Both the position numbers and the translations under genes were made by a program. A model generated the notes under the pieces. The model did not search any database. It had not been told where the DNA came from and worked only from the letters and a program-made list of their open reading frames with translations. 64,000 nucleotides of DNA, from contig JAQUMN010000009.1 in NCBI GenBank assembly GCA_028718125.1, forward strand, positions 51,554-115,553. Direction: 5' to 3'. Shown piece after piece: positions 1-9,854 of the stretch. Position 1 is the first letter of the stretch; each line of letters starts with the position of its first letter. Origin of the DNA: Kiritimatiellia bacterium. Its GTDB lineage: Bacteria > Verrucomicrobiota > Kiritimatiellia > JAAZAB01.

Positions 1-185
1 TGTCGAGTAGAATGGACGCAGGGACGGTGGCTGGCCCGAATCCCCTAAGGGGGCGGTCACGCTGGCGCTCTAATCGCCGCCAAGGCGGAGGACCGCGCGA
101 CCTGAGCAGGTATTCAGCCTATTAGGAAGCGGCCGTTTTCGTGCTGTAAGTTTGCCGCAGGTCTGCAGGCCGGACAAGTACAGCA

Positions 186-214
186 TTGACTACCTGAAGA
201 GTTGCAATTATACA
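186..214 (+). promoter_or_regulatory. Candidate sigma70-like promoter for the M14 peptidase gene
   Basis: TTGACT (5 of 6 to the -35 consensus) is followed after 17 bp by TATACA (-10-like). It lies about 55 bp before the ATG at 269. This is a consensus match by eye only. Confidence 0.4.
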
Positions 215-268
215 ATAATTCAAATGTGAAAGGCATCTTGGCTAATCTGGATAAGGGAACCTCGATAT

Positions 269-1369
269 ATGACGAACCATGGCAAAATACCGTTGCAGTT
301 GACGGACGCGATTGGAGGCACTGTGCGAATTGCGCGGCTCGGGTCGCTGGAATGGCGCGTGACCCAGCGTTTTCTCGGATCGGAGCACGATAACGCGCAG
401 AACGCAACCTGGCTCAGGCTTGATAACGCCGGAAGATGCGCAACGGTGCGCGTCCGAATCCGATGGGCCGATTCCCGGCACATGTTCGCGCGGAGGCTCG
501 CCTATGTCCGGCAGAACGGCGTATACCAGGTTGTCACCGGGCAAACCACGCCGACGGCAAGCATCTACGAGTTTGCCGCGCGGCGCGGCCGTTCCTTTTT
601 CGGACCCTGCCCCTGGTACACGAACGAAGATGCGAACCGGTTTCTTGAAGCAATCTGCCGCCAAAGCAGGTTGTGTACCCGCCGCTCCATCGGCTCCACC
701 GCCGAGGGGCGCGAGATCCCCTGCCTGACAATCGGGGCTGCGGGCGACCAGCCCAGGCGCAACGTGGTGATCATGGCGCGACTGCATGCGAACGAAACCG
801 CCGGCTCTTTCGCCGTCGAAGCTATCGCCAGGTACCTGATTGGAAGCAGGGCAGCACGGGCATGGTTCAAATGGTTCAGGTTTCACATTTTCCCGGTTGT
901 CAATCCCGATGGCGTAGCCAACGGACTGAAGTTGACCCGCATGGGCCCGGTTGAACAATTTGACATGGAACGCGGCGGGATGATATCGGATGACCCAACC
1001 ATACGGGGCCTGCGTACGGCTGTCCGTGCGTTGCGGCCGGCCGTCCTGCTTGATTATCACAGCTATCTCATTCGCCCGCCAATGTTGCTTGCCTTCGACA
1101 AGCGGCTGCTGCTCCGCGTCCTCGACATTCTGCTCGCGCAGAAAATGGATGCATTAAATCAATCGTCATACTGGTACACGTACCATTCGATGCGCTATCG
1201 TCCGGAATCCCTGCGGTGCTATTGTCACAGGCATTTCGGAACATCAGTCCTTGTGACGGAAATCCCCTGGGCGCACGACCGGCTGCCCGCGGATATCGGG
1301 CGCTTGGGAGTGCGGGTATTCAAGGCTTTGATGGCGGCGACACTGACCAGCGGAGATCGGATTATTTAG
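269..1369 (+). CDS. M14-family zinc carboxypeptidase-like protein
   Basis: Probable zinc metallo-carboxypeptidase of the M14 family, closest in layout to the M14B/cytosolic carboxypeptidase type. The N-terminal ~120 residues look like the beta-domain that precedes the catalytic domain in that group. The zinc-binding HxxE is seen in 'ARLHANETAGS', the substrate-binding NPDG in 'VVNPDGVANG', the third zinc ligand probably in 'LLDYHSYL', and a late 'VTEIPW' could hold the catalytic Glu. No signal peptide is visible, so it is probably cytoplasmic. The ATG at 269 has a weak AAGGGAA 11 bp upstream. It is convergent with the next gene (16 bp apart). The substrate is unknown; amidase or deglutamylase activity are alternatives. 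Confidence 0.8.
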   Translation: MTNHGKIPLQLTDAIGGTVRIARLGSLEWRVTQRFLGSEHDNAQNATWLRLDNAGRCATVRVRIRWADSRHMFARRLAYVRQNGVYQVVTGQTTPTASIYEFAARRGRSFFGPCPWYTNEDANRFLEAICRQSRLCTRRSIGSTAEGREIPCLTIGAAGDQPRRNVVIMARLHANETAGSFAVEAIARYLIGSRAARAWFKWFRFHIFPVVNPDGVANGLKLTRMGPVEQFDMERGGMISDDPTIRGLRTAVRALRPAVLLDYHSYLIRPPMLLAFDKRLLLRVLDILLAQKMDALNQSSYWYTYHSMRYRPESLRCYCHRHFGTSVLVTEIPWAHDRLPADIGRLGVRVFKALMAATLTSGDRII

Positions 1370-1385
1370 TCTCGCCATCCCCCTC

Positions 1386-2063
1386 TCACGGAGCGGCCAA
1401 GCTGGTGATCGGAATGAGGCGCACATTATCAAACCAATATACGCCCGGCGGCCAGTAGGCGTAAAGCATCACTTTCATTTCGGTGACCTCCGGCGTCCGA
1501 CGGGTCGGATTGAAATCCCGGGAAATCTCCGTCCATTGGTCCGGGCTGGCCGGGCAGTTGATGATTACCTCCCAACGTCGCCGTTTTTCACCTTCCCATA
1601 TCCCGTAACCGCGCACCCAGACCTTGGCGCCGCCGCTGCCCCGGGAGTCGAACACGAGGCGGTAAACCCGGCCGGATACGACCGGCAAAGCATCGGAATA
1701 AAATGAAAGCCCATAGGCGGCAGCCACGGGTCCATCGCCGGGCTTGGGAATATTCCACTCGCTGATTCCCGCGCCTTGCCATTGGGCCACCATGGCCTTC
1801 TCGGAAATGGCGGTGTTAATGCGGATGGCTTTGCCGCGGGCAATCCGGTTGGTGCCCTCCGGCGCTTTCACCCATTGAACACCCAGGCCATCGGGCTTGT
1901 TCCAGCCCTCCGGTCGGGTCGGGTCCTGAGCGTCTGCTTGTTCAAAGTCTCCGTTTTTAATGATGGAAAAATTCCGATTGTTTTCCGGCGGCTCCCCGGC
2001 CATCAGCATCCCGGCGCCGGGCAGGAAAAAAAAGAGGATCAGAACGAGTGATTTGTGAATCAT
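1386..2063 (-). CDS. Secreted carbohydrate-binding-module-like protein
   Basis: A 225-residue protein with a clear signal peptide (MIHKSLVLILFFFLPGAGMLMAG). The mature part begins with 'IIKNGDFEQ', typical of the start of a galactose-binding-like/CBM beta-sandwich, and is rich in aromatic residues ('GIWEGEKRRRWEVIIN', 'YWPPGVYWFDNVRL'). The closing 'FDNVRL' is also typical of such beta-sandwiches. No catalytic motif is visible. It is the last gene of the minus-strand envelope operon, so it may bind glycan at the cell surface; that role is inference. It ends in TGA; reading on gives only a few residues before another stop and no hairpin, so this is an ordinary stop. Confidence 0.65.
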   Translation of the reverse strand: MIHKSLVLILFFFLPGAGMLMAGEPPENNRNFSIIKNGDFEQADAQDPTRPEGWNKPDGLGVQWVKAPEGTNRIARGKAIRINTAISEKAMVAQWQGAGISEWNIPKPGDGPVAAAYGLSFYSDALPVVSGRVYRLVFDSRGSGGAKVWVRGYGIWEGEKRRRWEVIINCPASPDQWTEISRDFNPTRRTPEVTEMKVMLYAYWPPGVYWFDNVRLIPITSLAAP

Positions 2064-2084
2064 ATGCTTAGATGAATTGTGACA

Positions 2085-2205
2085 AAATGATTAGCCGCAG
2101 AAAGGCACAAGATTCACAAATATGATAAATCGAAACGCTTTTTTGCGTTTTTTGTGCATCTTTGTGGCAACTTTGAAATTCCTTAGCATCGAATTGGGCC
2201 AAAGA
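2085..2205. repeat. Degenerate low-complexity intergenic repeat remnant
   Basis: The spacer between two operon genes contains words such as 'aaaggcacaagattcac' and 'tttttgtgcatctttgtggc', which resemble tandemly decayed short words and recur in related form near 7.0-7.25 kb and 53.85 kb. The 78-residue ORF over this region shows no protein-like composition and is not reported as a gene. Confidence 0.3.
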
Positions 2206-2300
2206 CGGCAATTTTAACGAATGCCCTAACGGAGTGGCGGCTATATTCTGGAATGTTTCTGCTGTTGCTGCGTGGGTTAAAAAACTCCTGTGCATAAATT

Positions 2301-5300
2301 TCATTCTCCTTTGGGATTCTTCATTTCCGCCAAGGCGCGGAAATAAGCGCCAACCATTTCCTCGTATCCCCGCGGTATGCCGTCCTCAAGGCTGGTCATG
2401 ACTTCATTTCGCATCCATTCGGGAAGCCGTGTTTGTTCCCGCCGCAAGCCGGTCTCCGCCCGTATTGTTTTCCGGGCATCCCGGAGGGAATCCATGGCGC
2501 GGCTGAAAGACTGGCGGATGCCCAGACCATATCCCTGCCGGGCGGCGTCCTCGAGACGCTTCATTTCCAGGACGGAACTTTCCAGGTCTCCGGAGGGCAA
2601 ATGGTAACGTCGCAACTTGAACGCTGCCGCCTCGGCTTCCTGGCGGATCACGGACTGTTGCCCGGCGAGGCGCGCCATCGCTTGAAGCAGGGGCGGGGGT
2701 GTCGGACCACGCAGTCCTTCGGCGGTTGCGCCGCTCAGCTTGCCTCCGCCGGTGGCGCCGCCGGGTTCCTCGCGGGAGGTATCCTTGATGCTTCCCTGTT
2801 CAAATGGACTGGGCGTCAGGCGGCTGGGAGTATTTCGCCCGCCTTTGCCAGATGCAGTTTCCTCAACCATCTGGCCATGGCTCCGCCCGGTGCGGCCTTC
2901 GCCGGAACGGCCGCCGATTTCATGCTGGTTCGGCAGAAGATTGCCGGTAATGCCCTTGGCGCTCATGCTTGAAATCGGGCCATCTGCGGCGTCCCATCCG
3001 GCGCCCTTGTCTATGGAGTCGAGCCACGAGCTGGAGACATCTTCCACGTCCTCCGTCATGGCTTCTTCCTTGTCAATCAAATCGCCGACGATATCTTCCA
3101 GTTCCGACGGCAGTTCCGCAATGGCAATGTCGGCCTGGGCGAGAGGCTCTTCCATCATCCATTTAAGCTTGTCGGGTTTGTCCACGATCCAGCGTTCCAG
3201 GTTATTCATCAGTTCTTCGGCATTCTCCAGCCCCGATTGCTCGTGGGGCACGGCCATCTCCACGGCTTTATCATACAGCGATTGAGATGCCAGTTTGACC
3301 TCCTGGATTACCTCATTGAGTTCCCTGGCAATGGAGCCGTCGGCAAAATCCTGGAGCGGCAGTTTGCTGAAATCGGTCAGCTTTTCCTCAAAGAACGCCG
3401 CCCACTTGGCCTCTTCGCGCGCCAACTCGCCGAGAATCTTCTGCTCTTCCTCGGTTAGGTCCTTGGGACCCTGGTCCGCCAGGGTCCGGCTTTGTTCGAT
3501 GAGCCGCTTCTGATGGCGGGCGAATTCCTCCAGATCATCCTGGAGCTCCTGCCCGGCGCCCTCCGGCTGAACGGCCGGCAGCTGCTCTTGCGCCATGGCG
3601 TCCTTGGATGAGGATTGCCCCGTTTTGCGATCCGCCAGATTGCCCAGCAAATTGATCAGCTCCCTGAGGATCAGGGCCTGCCGCTGTTCGATGGCGTCAA
3701 CGGCCGTGGCAAGCGTATCCGGGGTTTTGTTGGTCAGCGCGCCAATGCCGTTCAGAACCAATTTCATTTCGCTGTTGACCAGCGGCTCCAGGCTTGTGGC
3801 GTAAAGGAGTCCTTCTTTTTGCTTTTTGAAGGCTTCGAGCGCGGAAACACCCTCGCGCCGGGCCGCATTCTGCCGCTCCGCCATGGATTGCTGGTGGGAG
3901 GGAATGGATTGACGACCGATAGCTTCGTCAAGGTGAATGGCAAGGTTTTCAGTAATCCCCCTGGCTTTATCCTGCACCGCGATTGTCCGTTTCAAGGCCG
4001 CAAACGCGGCTTCCAGACTATCGTCCGGGGGAACCGCGAGGTCTTCCAATGACTTGACGCGCAAGATCAGCTGTCTTGATTTGCCGGGTTTGCCGCCGGG
4101 AGAAAAATCGGCAGCCGCGGCCGTCAGGTAATATACGCTGCCGGGGAGGAAAACGGCAGGATCAAGATCCATCGTAAGCCGTTCCTTGATCGGGCCGCGC
4201 TGGCCGGGCGGCCCGAGGTAGTTCCAGGCCTTCATGATGCGACCGGGTTTCTCCGAATCTTCCGTGGTCACGGAAACGAACAGATTGCTGATGCCGTAAT
4301 CGTCGGCGGCCCGGATGTCAAGGCTCAGGGTCGTTCCCGGGCTGACGAATCGATTCAGGATATCGGTCATAAACTCCACCTCGGGCGATTGATCCGTGAT
4401 CAGCGCGATATCACCCCGGGCCAGCGCCACGTTCTGGCTTGTGGCCGGATTCAAGAATTCAATCTCGTAGGCGCTGTCGTTCCTGATGTTTGCTGTTGCC
4501 GCCAGGCGCCGGTTATTTGTCTGAAAAAAAGCGATTATGCCGCCGCTTTTCCAGGATGCTGATTGTACCGGGGGCGAAATGTCGAGATGGATCTGCACTA
4601 CCGTTCCGGACAGGCAGGCAATTGAGCAAGGCGGGCCCGGCATGTTGGTGGCTCCCAACCCGGTATAGGCGGGAGGCTGCATGATGAATTGGGATTCGCG
4701 GATTTTGGGCAGGGGCCTGACCGTTACTTTAATCTTCCGGGAATAGGTATCACCGGCGATGACCCGGAAGGCGAACGGCCGGCGCACATTTGAAAAGGCA
4801 AAGAGATAACAATCTTTGCCGACTGAAGCTTGCATCATGGGCGCGCGATCGCCGCCGATTTTCGCGGGGTCCACCGTCCGGGCATTGTCCTGCCAAATGA
4901 TTTCCGGCGGCTGAGAAACGTGCCGGCCCGCGATTTCGGCCTGAACCTGGAGATTGCCCCCTTCTGCGATCACCACGTCGGATGCCGGTGACAGGCGCAG
5001 GAGGGTAGCCCCGGCAGGCGGCACATCGCTGAAAGGAATTGCCAGGCGCGTCCAGGCGTTGATGACATAGCGAGGGAACAGGCTGGTGTAGACGATCCAG
5101 AGGGCCACCAGCAGCAATGCAATGCTTGCCCCGCGAACCAGGCGCCGGAGTTCCCACCAATCTGACAAGCGCGCTCGGCCGATGGCCTTTCTGGAAACAC
5201 CCATGGTATGGTCGGCAAACCATTGTTCTCCCGGATTCAGCGTCACGCGCTCAAATTGCAGGGCGTTGATGACCAGATTTTCCGGAATCGTATAACGCTT

Positions 5301-5579
5301 TTCCATCAAAACCGCCATGCGTTCCGAGGACAGCGGCCGCAGGGCCGGCGCCAGGATTTTTTTCCATAGCGCTAAGCCTGTGGCGAAAAGGCCGGCCAAG
5401 CCCAGGGGCAGGCGCAGGCCGGCCGGCAGGTGTAGCGCATTATCCAGCAGGCAAAGCGCAAGCCAGATCCCCAGGCCGATGGTCAGCCACCAGAAGAGGC
5501 CGAGGGCAAGTGCCGAAAACCAAGTTTGCCATCGGGCCTGGCTGATGACCGTATCCACCTTTGTTGGCAATGAATTCAT
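2301..5579 (-). CDS. DUF4175-like membrane protein with coiled-coil C-terminal half
   Basis: A 1092-residue membrane protein. Three hydrophobic helices lie near the N-terminus (about residues 18-45, 50-72 and 150-172), followed by a long beta-rich extracytoplasmic part ('PASDVVIAEGGNLQVQAEI'; 'YGISNLFVSVTTED') and then a charged, Glu/Gln/Lys-rich helical region (about 560-830) likely to form coiled coils. The tail is Gly/Ser-rich and ends in a helical segment. This layout fits the DUF4175 proteins that accompany MoxR/DUF58/Bat genes. It is the penultimate gene of the operon. A structural or chaperone role in envelope assembly is inferred from context. The ATG at 5579 has no strong ribosome-binding site. 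Confidence 0.7.
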   Translation of the reverse strand: MNSLPTKVDTVISQARWQTWFSALALGLFWWLTIGLGIWLALCLLDNALHLPAGLRLPLGLAGLFATGLALWKKILAPALRPLSSERMAVLMEKRYTIPENLVINALQFERVTLNPGEQWFADHTMGVSRKAIGRARLSDWWELRRLVRGASIALLLVALWIVYTSLFPRYVINAWTRLAIPFSDVPPAGATLLRLSPASDVVIAEGGNLQVQAEIAGRHVSQPPEIIWQDNARTVDPAKIGGDRAPMMQASVGKDCYLFAFSNVRRPFAFRVIAGDTYSRKIKVTVRPLPKIRESQFIMQPPAYTGLGATNMPGPPCSIACLSGTVVQIHLDISPPVQSASWKSGGIIAFFQTNNRRLAATANIRNDSAYEIEFLNPATSQNVALARGDIALITDQSPEVEFMTDILNRFVSPGTTLSLDIRAADDYGISNLFVSVTTEDSEKPGRIMKAWNYLGPPGQRGPIKERLTMDLDPAVFLPGSVYYLTAAAADFSPGGKPGKSRQLILRVKSLEDLAVPPDDSLEAAFAALKRTIAVQDKARGITENLAIHLDEAIGRQSIPSHQQSMAERQNAARREGVSALEAFKKQKEGLLYATSLEPLVNSEMKLVLNGIGALTNKTPDTLATAVDAIEQRQALILRELINLLGNLADRKTGQSSSKDAMAQEQLPAVQPEGAGQELQDDLEEFARHQKRLIEQSRTLADQGPKDLTEEEQKILGELAREEAKWAAFFEEKLTDFSKLPLQDFADGSIARELNEVIQEVKLASQSLYDKAVEMAVPHEQSGLENAEELMNNLERWIVDKPDKLKWMMEEPLAQADIAIAELPSELEDIVGDLIDKEEAMTEDVEDVSSSWLDSIDKGAGWDAADGPISSMSAKGITGNLLPNQHEIGGRSGEGRTGRSHGQMVEETASGKGGRNTPSRLTPSPFEQGSIKDTSREEPGGATGGGKLSGATAEGLRGPTPPPLLQAMARLAGQQSVIRQEAEAAAFKLRRYHLPSGDLESSVLEMKRLEDAARQGYGLGIRQSFSRAMDSLRDARKTIRAETGLRREQTRLPEWMRNEVMTSLEDGIPRGYEEMVGAYFRALAEMKNPKGE

Positions 5580-5897
5580 TATTGTGCAAGTTTACATCGA
5601 AGTACGAAATGATTTGTATTGAGCGAGTTATACGTTGGCTCGGTATCTCCCTTCTAACGAAGGTAACTGGGCGGCATGCAATCGTGTGGCGAATTCGGGT
5701 GTCCGGCAACTGCCGGACTTCGCAAAAATAAGGCAAGCTTGAGTCGAATGTGGGCGCGCCGCGTGCAGCGCTATACTCGTGTATGCGCAAACGTGGCAGG
5801 CCCGCAGGCGGCCCAAGATCGCCGCCGCTTTTTGCGAACCAAATTCACCACACTGCCCGGAATAAAACATAATTTGGTTGCGGGGCATAAGCCCGCC
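5580..5897. other. Intergenic spacer with no recognised gene
   Basis: About 318 bp between the DUF4175-like gene and the next upstream operon gene. The ORFs across it look random. A short palindrome-like word (gccggcaactgccgga) is present, but no convincing promoter, terminator or RNA was seen. Confidence 0.4.
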
Positions 5898-6998
5898 TTA
5901 AAATTGATTCCTGTCCTTGATAACACACATTTTGTCATCCTGGCTGATACTCCACAATGAATCCGATAGTATCACCTGCGGCAGTGATTCGCCTTGCAAT
6001 GCGATAATGCCCCGGAAGAAGTCACCCCGTCCGGCCAGCATCAGCCGCAAGTCCGTAAGGTCGCATTTCCAGCGCCAGACGCTCAGCCGCCAGGGCTGGG
6101 TCCGGTCTCCGTCAAATGTCGTTGTTCCCCGGCGCGAAAGCAGGATCAGCGCGTAAATATCATCGCGGGATGCATTGTCCCTGAAAACACCCAGCAGATC
6201 CCGTACGTCAAAAAAATCTTTAGCCTGTATCAGCGCATTGGTGACTTGAGCTGTCAATGCCACGTTGGTTGCCGATGGCCATCCAACGTGGATGACGGCG
6301 CCGGATTTAACGGCCAGGAATATGCGATTCCCGAGGGTGGGGGGCAACACGTAATCATTCGTCTTCGGGTTTCTTTGGCCTGCCAGCCGCACCAGGGCCG
6401 GTTGCGTCAGCGCCGACAATTCAGCCGGGGGGCCCCCGGTGCCGGCCCATGGAATCCTGGTGGACTCCCCGCGCTCCGGCGCATCCGCGGCGGGGTGCAA
6501 TAAGATGCTGGTCGGATAAGCAAGCTCAACCAGAGTTTCGCCCTCCTTGCCCCGCTGTTTGGCGTAAAGAATCACTTTCCGGGTTCGATCCGGCGCTTCC
6601 ACATACAGGACCGTGGTGAGCAGGTGACCGCGCAATATTTCCTGTCCGGTCAGGATCGTGGTTTGCAGATGCCGAATCGGGTAAGGGTCTCCGTAATATT
6701 CTTTCCGGGTCTGACCGGCTTCCGGGAAGCGCCAGGCCCTGACCAATTCTTCCTTTTCAGGCGTGCACCGGATTTCACGGATACGATTCAGCGCCACGGT
6801 CCAGACCTGGGTCCTGCCGTGCAGGATGAACGCGGTGTTGGGCGTTAACGAAATTTTGCCTTCCAGGCGATCGCCGTTGGAAAACTGGATCGTGCCGGGC
6901 AGTCCCGGTTCGGCCGCCGGGAGTGGCGAGCCCAGGAGGCAAACCAGGCACACGATTGCAAACCAGCCATAGGTTGGATTAACCATTGTCGTATTCAT
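5898..6998 (-). CDS. Secreted protein of unknown function in the MoxR/Bat operon
   Basis: A 366-residue exported protein. Residues 10-28 (GWFAIVCLVCLLGSPLPAAE) form a signal peptide. The mature N-terminus 'GTIQFSNGDRLEGKISL' is an SH3-like/LSm-like beta-strand pattern often found at the start of PVC exported proteins and repeated weakly about 100 residues later ('LTGQEILRGHLL'). The rest is mixed alpha/beta with no catalytic motif that I recognise. It sits between the VWA/GATase-like gene and the DUF4175-like gene on the same strand, so it probably works in the same envelope complex. The start could also be the second Met (residue 5). Confidence 0.6.
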   Translation of the reverse strand: MNTTMVNPTYGWFAIVCLVCLLGSPLPAAEPGLPGTIQFSNGDRLEGKISLTPNTAFILHGRTQVWTVALNRIREIRCTPEKEELVRAWRFPEAGQTRKEYYGDPYPIRHLQTTILTGQEILRGHLLTTVLYVEAPDRTRKVILYAKQRGKEGETLVELAYPTSILLHPAADAPERGESTRIPWAGTGGPPAELSALTQPALVRLAGQRNPKTNDYVLPPTLGNRIFLAVKSGAVIHVGWPSATNVALTAQVTNALIQAKDFFDVRDLLGVFRDNASRDDIYALILLSRRGTTTFDGDRTQPWRLSVWRWKCDLTDLRLMLAGRGDFFRGIIALQGESLPQVILSDSLWSISQDDKMCVIKDRNQF

Positions 6999-7009
6999 GG
7001 CAAACGCTC

Positions 7010-7255
7010 AAGAAAGAGACACTACGAAATACACAAAACTCGCGAAAGGTGACAGAGGTCAGGTTGTTTTCCGCCTGAGGCGGATCAGCCTCGGCTGAAG
7101 GATAAATTTAATCTTCGCTCCTGTTGTCGCGCCTTTCGCGTGTTTCGCAGTTAATATCCGTGGTTGATTTTCTTTGGGTTGCGGGCGAAAGCCCTCTTTA
7201 ATTATAAATCATTTCATCCTATCCGTGGTTATCAGTGTCCATCCTTGTTAAATAT
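7010..7255. repeat. Degenerate short-word repeat with a GGCGG hairpin
   Basis: The 275-bp gap between two operon genes holds decayed words ('actacgaaatacacaaaact', 'gcctttcgcgtgtttcgc', 'tatccgtggttatcagtgt') and a small hairpin 'ccgcctgaggcgg'. There is no coding potential. Words of the same style occur at 2.1 and 53.85 kb. Confidence 0.4.
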
Positions 7256-7273
7256 TTATTCCGGTTTTCCGCC

Positions 7274-9499
7274 CTAAATCAGGTTGTTTCGCCGCCTCAG
7301 CGTCCATTCTATAGCCAATAGCGAAACGAGCAATATGATAAACCACGGGCCGGATCGGAACAGGGATGTTTCCGTCACCCGGCTTTTATGGATTGCCTGG
7401 GCTTGCAGATAACGGAGGAGCAACTCGGGCGCATCTTCGCGCACATAGCAGCCGCCTCCCTGCTCAGCCAGGGCCTTGAGAAACGTCGCGTTCATTTCCA
7501 GTTGCGTTCCTTCCCCATGAAGCGGTGAAATGTTCAACGTCTTTTCATACGTGTCCAGAAGATGGGCGCCGTCGCTGGCGGTCAGACGAAACAGCGCTTC
7601 ACCCCGGCGTTTGAACCGCATGCTGACCGAATACGCATCAGGCTGTCCGGGCACGGAGTCCACCATCAAAGGCACTGTCTCTCCTCCGATGGCAAGCGTT
7701 GCGCAAAGACGCAGGACGCCGCCGGATTCGCGCCCGGCCACGCGGATTCCGGCCACGGCCTGTTCACCGGGGTTGTAGGTATCCCGGTCCCAATGAATTT
7801 CCAGGAGCCGGCCGCCCTCCATCTGACCGCTGAGATAGCGGATCGCCTGCCGCCAGAATATCCCATGCGCCTCTTTCAGGTGCTTTGAGCGCCGCGCCCA
7901 CTTCCAGAAGGTATTGGAAGCCAGGCCGAGAATCTTGCCCTTCCCGAACGACTGCACCGCGATGACCGGAATTACGCCCCGGCCATGCTGGGCATCCAGG
8001 AGGGCCATGGCGCCCGCCTTAAGCGCTCCGGGTTGATAGACGCTGTCGAATGACGGATGCGCCTCTTCTTTCAAGCGTTGATCAAGTCCGGCCATGACGG
8101 GGTGACTCAGCGCTGTCATGGGAATGCTGACCGGGAAAATGCCGGTCAGCACCTCCGGCAGACTTTGGGCAATCTGCCAGGGAAAGAGCGGCGCCAAAAG
8201 GGTGCCGGCATAAGCTCGCGGCCCAAACGTTTCAGGACCGGCCAGGATAATGACGGCCCCGCCTCCTTCCACATAGCGCACCAGGGCCTGGATCTGGTCG
8301 CGAGTCCAGGCGTCGGCGGGGAAGGATCCGAGCATCAGGCAGTCGAAACGCTTCAGAATTTTTTCGGAAGCGGGAAAGCCGGCTTGCAGATCGTTATCGA
8401 CGGCATTGCGGTCGCCCTGCACCGTAAAATGTTCGCTCAGCGTCCGGAACAAGGCGGTAAATGAAATTCCCGGATCGCGGTCCAATTCATTACGGATCAG
8501 CTTAAAGTCGGCGCCGAGCTCCCTGGAAAAATAGAGCACGTGGATCGATTTTTTTCGGACGGCCACCGTAAATGTCCGGACGTTGTTCAGCGCGGATACT
8601 TCCCCCGTTACCGGCGCCAGGGCAATCCGATAGCGGCGCAAACCGCTGGTTGGGCACGCCGTTCGAAAACTGACGCGTGAGAGCTGACCACCCAGGTCAA
8701 CCCGGCGTTCCGCCAGCTTGTTCCAGCGCCCGTCGGCCTCGGTTTCCAGGACCACGCTGATGCCGTAAAGTTTTGACGCGAATTGGGGCTGCGCGCCCGA
8801 GCGGAGGTCTCCGCCGCTGCGTGCCAGCAGGTCGGCGTGAATTTCAAATTCAACATTTTCTTCCGCCGTGGCCGGCGCCTGCACCTCGGCCACAGCCGTA
8901 TCGTTCCAGGTCGCGGGATCACTTCCCATGCCGATGATCGAAAGCGGCACTGGCGGAAGCCGGACATTTAAAGTCGGTGTATCGCCGCCGTCGGTGAGCA
9001 GGACGACCCCCAGGACTGAGGCAATATCGGCCTGCTCCGCGAGGGCCAGCAGGCAGGCGCCAAGGTCGGTAACGCGCGGTTCATCGGCGTCGACCGGGAG
9101 ATTAGTAACTGTGAGCGGGTACCTGAGCGTAGCATCGAATTCCGCGGTCTCCAGGGTGACGCCGCGCGGCAAACTGGCCCGGATACCATCGAGCAGGCGC
9201 CGCGCGCGCGCAAGCCGGGATTCGCAGCCGTCATCACGGACATCCATGGAAGAAGATGTATCCATCAGGGCAATAATCCTGCCGGTAACTGGTTCGCGCG
9301 CTTCGCGGCGCCAGGCGGGGTCGAACAAGGCCAGAACCAGCAACGCGGCAATCAGCAAGCGCGGCGCCAGCAGGACCAGGGTCTTGGCGGGCGACATTTT
9401 CAGCAACAATTGCCGGCGCCAGCCATGGAACGCCCAGGCCATGGCAAGGAGGATCAGGGCACAAATCAACGGATTAAGCTCTGAATGCCATTGAATCAT
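7274..9499 (-). CDS. BatA/BatB-type VWA protein with GATase1-like domain
   Basis: A 741-residue membrane protein. There are two N-terminal transmembrane helices (about 8-27 and 40-62), then a von Willebrand A domain whose MIDAS motif is 'ALMDTSSSMD'; a beta-sandwich section follows. A class I glutamine-amidotransferase-like region (about 320-500: 'HVLYFSRELGADFKLIRNEL', 'YVEGGGAVIILAGPETFG') lacks an obvious catalytic triad. The protein ends with one C-terminal helix (WFIILLVSLLAIEWTLRR). This architecture is typical of the large VWA proteins beside MoxR and DUF58. It belongs to the minus-strand operon but is separated from its upstream partner by the plus-strand VapBC insertion, so it may need its own promoter. 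Confidence 0.8.
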   Translation of the reverse strand: MIQWHSELNPLICALILLAMAWAFHGWRRQLLLKMSPAKTLVLLAPRLLIAALLVLALFDPAWRREAREPVTGRIIALMDTSSSMDVRDDGCESRLARARRLLDGIRASLPRGVTLETAEFDATLRYPLTVTNLPVDADEPRVTDLGACLLALAEQADIASVLGVVLLTDGGDTPTLNVRLPPVPLSIIGMGSDPATWNDTAVAEVQAPATAEENVEFEIHADLLARSGGDLRSGAQPQFASKLYGISVVLETEADGRWNKLAERRVDLGGQLSRVSFRTACPTSGLRRYRIALAPVTGEVSALNNVRTFTVAVRKKSIHVLYFSRELGADFKLIRNELDRDPGISFTALFRTLSEHFTVQGDRNAVDNDLQAGFPASEKILKRFDCLMLGSFPADAWTRDQIQALVRYVEGGGAVIILAGPETFGPRAYAGTLLAPLFPWQIAQSLPEVLTGIFPVSIPMTALSHPVMAGLDQRLKEEAHPSFDSVYQPGALKAGAMALLDAQHGRGVIPVIAVQSFGKGKILGLASNTFWKWARRSKHLKEAHGIFWRQAIRYLSGQMEGGRLLEIHWDRDTYNPGEQAVAGIRVAGRESGGVLRLCATLAIGGETVPLMVDSVPGQPDAYSVSMRFKRRGEALFRLTASDGAHLLDTYEKTLNISPLHGEGTQLEMNATFLKALAEQGGGCYVREDAPELLLRYLQAQAIHKSRVTETSLFRSGPWFIILLVSLLAIEWTLRRRNNLI

Positions 9500-9854
9500 T
9501 GCGAGAAAATATATCAGGAAAACGAAGATGAGTCCACCTTAAGCGGGATCAATCGGCAACCCGCCAGTTATTGGGAGGAGACGATTGCAGACTTCAATGT
9601 TGTCATTTCCATGAAAACGGGAAGGCCAGAAAAGCCGGACTGGATTCCTGCCTTCGCCCGTTAGGAGAGATAGGGGTCAGGGCTCTCAACAATCAACAAA
9701 GACTTGGCGATGAACAATGCACTAAAACGTTTTGCGGCAGAGATGCAATCCCAATTAACCCGGCAGTTGCATGTTGAGCCCGGCCCCCTGTTCTCGATTG
9801 GTTTGAAATAATAAGACTTGCAGGAGCATGCCCCAATCGTGCATACTCATATGC
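9500..9854. other. Intergenic region beside VapBC, no recognised gene
   Basis: About 355 bp between the operon gene and vapB. It holds no ORF with protein-like composition. Just before the vapB ATG there is an AT-rich palindromic word (tcatatgcatga), a possible VapBC operator. The region is probably part of, or scar tissue from, the insertion that brought vapBC into the operon. Confidence 0.35.

Noticed and set aside
1378-1388. TGAGAGGGGG at the end of the CBM-like gene as a Sec codon
   Set aside because: The frame closes within nine codons, there is no stem-loop, and the gene is far from the Sec locus.
2068-2304. 78-residue minus-strand ORF
   Set aside because: Overlaps a low-complexity spacer with repeat words, shows no domain-like pattern and has no ribosome-binding site.
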